From Micromonospora sp. NBRC 110009 (GTDB lineage: Bacteria; Actinomycetota; Actinomycetes; Mycobacteriales; Micromonosporaceae), in the NCBI RefSeq assembly GCF_030518795.1, contig NZ_CP130427.1:4774001-4838000 (forward strand): 64,000 bases of DNA, read 5' to 3'. Made by a program: the position numbers and the translations under genes. The first letter of the stretch is position 1. Each line of letters starts with the position of its first letter. This document shows positions 62,135 through 64,000 of this stretch, one piece after another. The notes below the pieces were generated by a model. It did not search any database and was not told the origin of the DNA. It worked only from the letters and a program-made list of their open reading frames with translations.

Positions 62135-63466
62135 ATGCCAGAAGTGGGGGATCTCGTCGGCGGCCGCTATCGGCTGACCGATCGGATCGCCGCCGGCGGC
62201 ATGGGTGAGGTGTGGCGCGCCGTCGATCAGACGCTGAAGCGCACCGTGGCCGTCAAGCTGCTGCACCCCCGAGCCATGACAGAGGCGAGTGCCCGTGAGC
62301 GTTTCCGGCGAGAGGCGCGGGCAATGGCGGCGCTACGCCACCCCGGTGTCGCGGAGGTCTATGACTACGGCGAAGCCGCCCTGCCTGGCGCATCCGGTCT
62401 CGCCTACATCGTCATGGCGTATGTGCAGGGTAAGCCGTTGTCGGAGCGGATCGCTGAGGCCGGTCGGCTCAGCACCGCCGAGACACTGTCGATCGTCGCG
62501 CAGACCGCCCGCGCCCTGCAGGCTGCTCACGATGTCAACGTGGTCCATCGTGACGTCAAGCCGAGCAACCTCATCATTGAGCCGGATGGGCGCGTTGTCC
62601 TCGTCGACTTCGGTATCGCGCTGTCGGCAGGCGCAACAGACTTGACCGCGGCGAACCAGGTTGTCGGCACCGCCCTCTACATGGCGCCGGAGCAACTGTC
62701 CAAGAACGGCGTAAGCCCGGCGGTGGACATCTACGCACTCGGCGCCGTGGCGTACCACTGCCTCGCCGGTGAACCCCCGTTTCCCGGTGACCACCCGGTC
62801 GCGGTGGCGCTGCGGCGCCTTGAGGAGGAGCCGCCCCCGCTGCCCCATGATGTCCCGCCGGCCGCCCGCGACCTGGTCGCCACCGCCATGGCCAGGGACG
62901 CTGATCAGCGAATTCCGACCGCTGCGGCCATGGCCGTCACCGCAGAGGCCATCGCTGCGTCCGCCGCCGAGCGCACGGGTCCGGTGCTCGCGGCGCCGGC
63001 CGTCCGGCAAGCTGTCGTACCCCCGTCTCGCCGGTCATCGGAGGTCCCTGGGCCGCCTGGGCGAGCATTGGGCCGACGTGCGATCGCCGGCATTGCCCTC
63101 GCGCTTCTGGCCACGGCGGCAGCCACCGTGGTGCTCGCCGATCGCGCAGGATGGACGCCTGGTCCCTCCGGGGTGCCAACGCCCTCCGTTGTCCGGTCAA
63201 ATCCGGGTTCCGTGGGCGGCGAACCTCCGCACAGTCCGGCAACAGGGCGAGGCACATCCGCTAACCCCGACCTGACCACGCCCGCTACCCGAGCGTCCGA
63301 ACCTGCGCCCGGGGGCCCCTCACCGTCACGCAACAACCGGCCCGATGCGACTGCCCCGGCGACGTCACGGGCCCCTTCCAGCAAACCGTCGGCGGAACCT
63401 ACTGGAGGGCCGACCTCGGAGACGGGCACCTCGTCCGCCTCGCCGTTATCGCAGCCAACCACTTGA
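62135..63466 (+). CDS. Membrane Ser/Thr protein kinase (PknB-like, no PASTA domains)
   Basis: 443 residues. A cytosolic kinase domain has the Gly loop RIAAGGMGEVWRA, catalytic Lys in VAVKLLHP, VHRDVKPSNLII, the DFG motif in VLVDFGIAL, and YMAPEQL. A single membrane helix (AIAGIALALLATAAATVVL, about 313-331) is followed by a Ser/Thr/Pro-rich outer tail of about 110 residues with no recognisable sensor domain. The start MPEVGDLVGGRYRL at ATG 62135 matches the family start; an earlier in-frame GTG would add 14 basic residues. It probably autophosphorylates and phosphorylates threonines on cytosolic partners. Targets are unknown. Confidence 0.92.
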   Translation: MPEVGDLVGGRYRLTDRIAAGGMGEVWRAVDQTLKRTVAVKLLHPRAMTEASARERFRREARAMAALRHPGVAEVYDYGEAALPGASGLAYIVMAYVQGKPLSERIAEAGRLSTAETLSIVAQTARALQAAHDVNVVHRDVKPSNLIIEPDGRVVLVDFGIALSAGATDLTAANQVVGTALYMAPEQLSKNGVSPAVDIYALGAVAYHCLAGEPPFPGDHPVAVALRRLEEEPPPLPHDVPPAARDLVATAMARDADQRIPTAAAMAVTAEAIAASAAERTGPVLAAPAVRQAVVPPSRRSSEVPGPPGRALGRRAIAGIALALLATAAATVVLADRAGWTPGPSGVPTPSVVRSNPGSVGGEPPHSPATGRGTSANPDLTTPATRASEPAPGGPSPSRNNRPDATAPATSRAPSSKPSAEPTGGPTSETGTSSASPLSQPTT

Positions 63467-63533
63467 TCATGCCGCTGCCCTGCCTCGCGGCCCATCCTGG
63501 TCAGCGTCGGCCCGGAGCTGAGTTTCCTGGACG

Positions 63534-63560
63534 GGTCCGGGACGGTGTCCGTCCCGGACC
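63534..63560. terminator. 12-bp hairpin between convergent genes
   Basis: GGTCCGGGACGG (63534-63545) pairs perfectly with CCGTCCCGGACC (63549-63560) over a 3-base loop. It lies 67 bases after the kinase stop and 36 bases past the convergent FG-GAP gene. Confidence 0.75.
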
Positions 63561-63595
63561 GCGCCAGGAGCCGATCGGCAGCCTCGGTGCTGGGC

Positions 63596-64000
63596 TCAGG
63601 TGGTCAGGTAGAGCCACACGGTTCCGACGGATCCCGCACCGTTCGGCACCGCGAGGTCGTCCTTGCCGTCCCCGTTGAAGTCGGCGCTGGTGGGGATACC
63701 CGGGTCCCCGTCGACGGGCAGTTCCAGTGGCTCCTGGAACGTGCCGTCGCCGTTGCCGAGCAGCACGAACACCACCGACGACACGGCGAAGGCCAGGTCC
63801 TGTCGACCGTCGCCGTCGAAATCTCCGCTGGTCGACGTCTCCGCCCAGCGCACCGGCACGGTACGTAGGTCGTCGAAGGTACCGTCGCCGTTACCGACCA
63901 TCAGCCAGGCGCTGTCGGAGAAGCTGTCGGTGCGAGCGACGACGATGTCGGGGATGCCGTCGGAGGTGAAGTCGTCGACCACCACGTTGCTGGTCGAGTT
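63596..64000 (-). CDS. FG-GAP/VCBS repeat protein, C-terminal part (5' end outside window)
   Basis: About 134 C-terminal residues; the frame is open to the right edge, so the start lies beyond the window. Repeats follow the FG-GAP/VCBS consensus: DDFTSDGIPDIVVA, then VGNGDGTF, DFDGDGRQDLAF, LGNGDGTF and DFNGDGKDDLAV. The D-x-D-x-D-G-x-x-D loops are calcium-binding. Such proteins form integrin-like beta-propellers and are generally secreted or surface-attached. The function of this one cannot be told without the N-terminus. Confidence 0.85.
   Translation of the reverse strand, partial: NSTSNVVVDDFTSDGIPDIVVARTDSFSDSAWLMVGNGDGTFDDLRTVPVRWAETSTSGDFDGDGRQDLAFAVSSVVFVLLGNGDGTFQEPLELPVDGDPGIPTSADFNGDGKDDLAVPNGAGSVGTVWLYLTT

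Overview
The window is chromosomal DNA from a high-GC actinomycete. The evidence is G/C-saturated third codon positions, frequent GTG and TTG starts, ATGA stop/start overlaps, and families typical of soil Actinobacteria: Lrp/AsnC, ROK and WYL regulators, GH6 and GH26 lipoproteins, a PknB-like kinase, Ada-AlkA and DUF1684. A Micromonosporaceae-like host is plausible, but no marker gene here settles it. I saw no rRNA, tRNA, CRISPR array or intact mobile element. There are several decayed transposases and truncated genes.

Layout. 0-3.7 kb: an unfinished amidase, a tandem-domain Lrp/AsnC regulator, and a divergent pair (D-aminoacylase-type amidohydrolase, Asp/Glu racemase) that looks like a D-amino-acid or N-acyl-amino-acid salvage unit. 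3.9-7.0 kb: transposase wreckage on both sides of a secreted triple-discoidin protein. 7.1-11.6 kb: a translationally coupled exopolysaccharide-type operon (cellulose-synthase-like GT2, GH26 lipoprotein, GT-C membrane transferase). 12-19.5 kb: a transposase remnant, a secreted beta-propeller protein, PepN, a membrane protein and a NarL-type two-component system. 20-24 kb: a hemerythrin/alpha-beta-hydrolase fusion without its nucleophile serine, a broken methyltransferase, a secreted trypsin-like protease and an orphan Tat signal.

24-30 kb holds the most interesting locus. A leaderless 25-codon leader peptide ends in three consecutive Cys codons. It is followed by an attenuator-like fold and then a peptide/nickel-type ABC importer operon ending in a DUF1684 protein. 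This suggests cysteine-responsive control of sulfur-compound uptake.

30-42.9 kb is a patchwork of regulators and enzymes: two WYL regulators, each divergent from its likely target, two MFS exporters, Ada-AlkA, an aldo/keto reductase, an MDR oxidoreductase and an M48 protease. It also contains several decaying genes: a frameshifted HTH_42 protein, a YCII gene fused by deletion to a sigma-factor tail, and a 5'-truncated FAH-family gene.

43-60.5 kb looks like one carbohydrate/peptide catabolic region. It has a secreted ThuA-GSDH-PKD-CBM protein, a Tat-exported sugar isomerase, two ROK repressors, a ROK sugar kinase, an MlrC-type M81 peptidase, a complete oligopeptide-type ABC importer with fused ATPases, and CutC. 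The right end holds a small zinc-ribbon-like protein, a GH6 lipoprotein, a membrane Ser/Thr kinase and an unfinished FG-GAP/VCBS protein.
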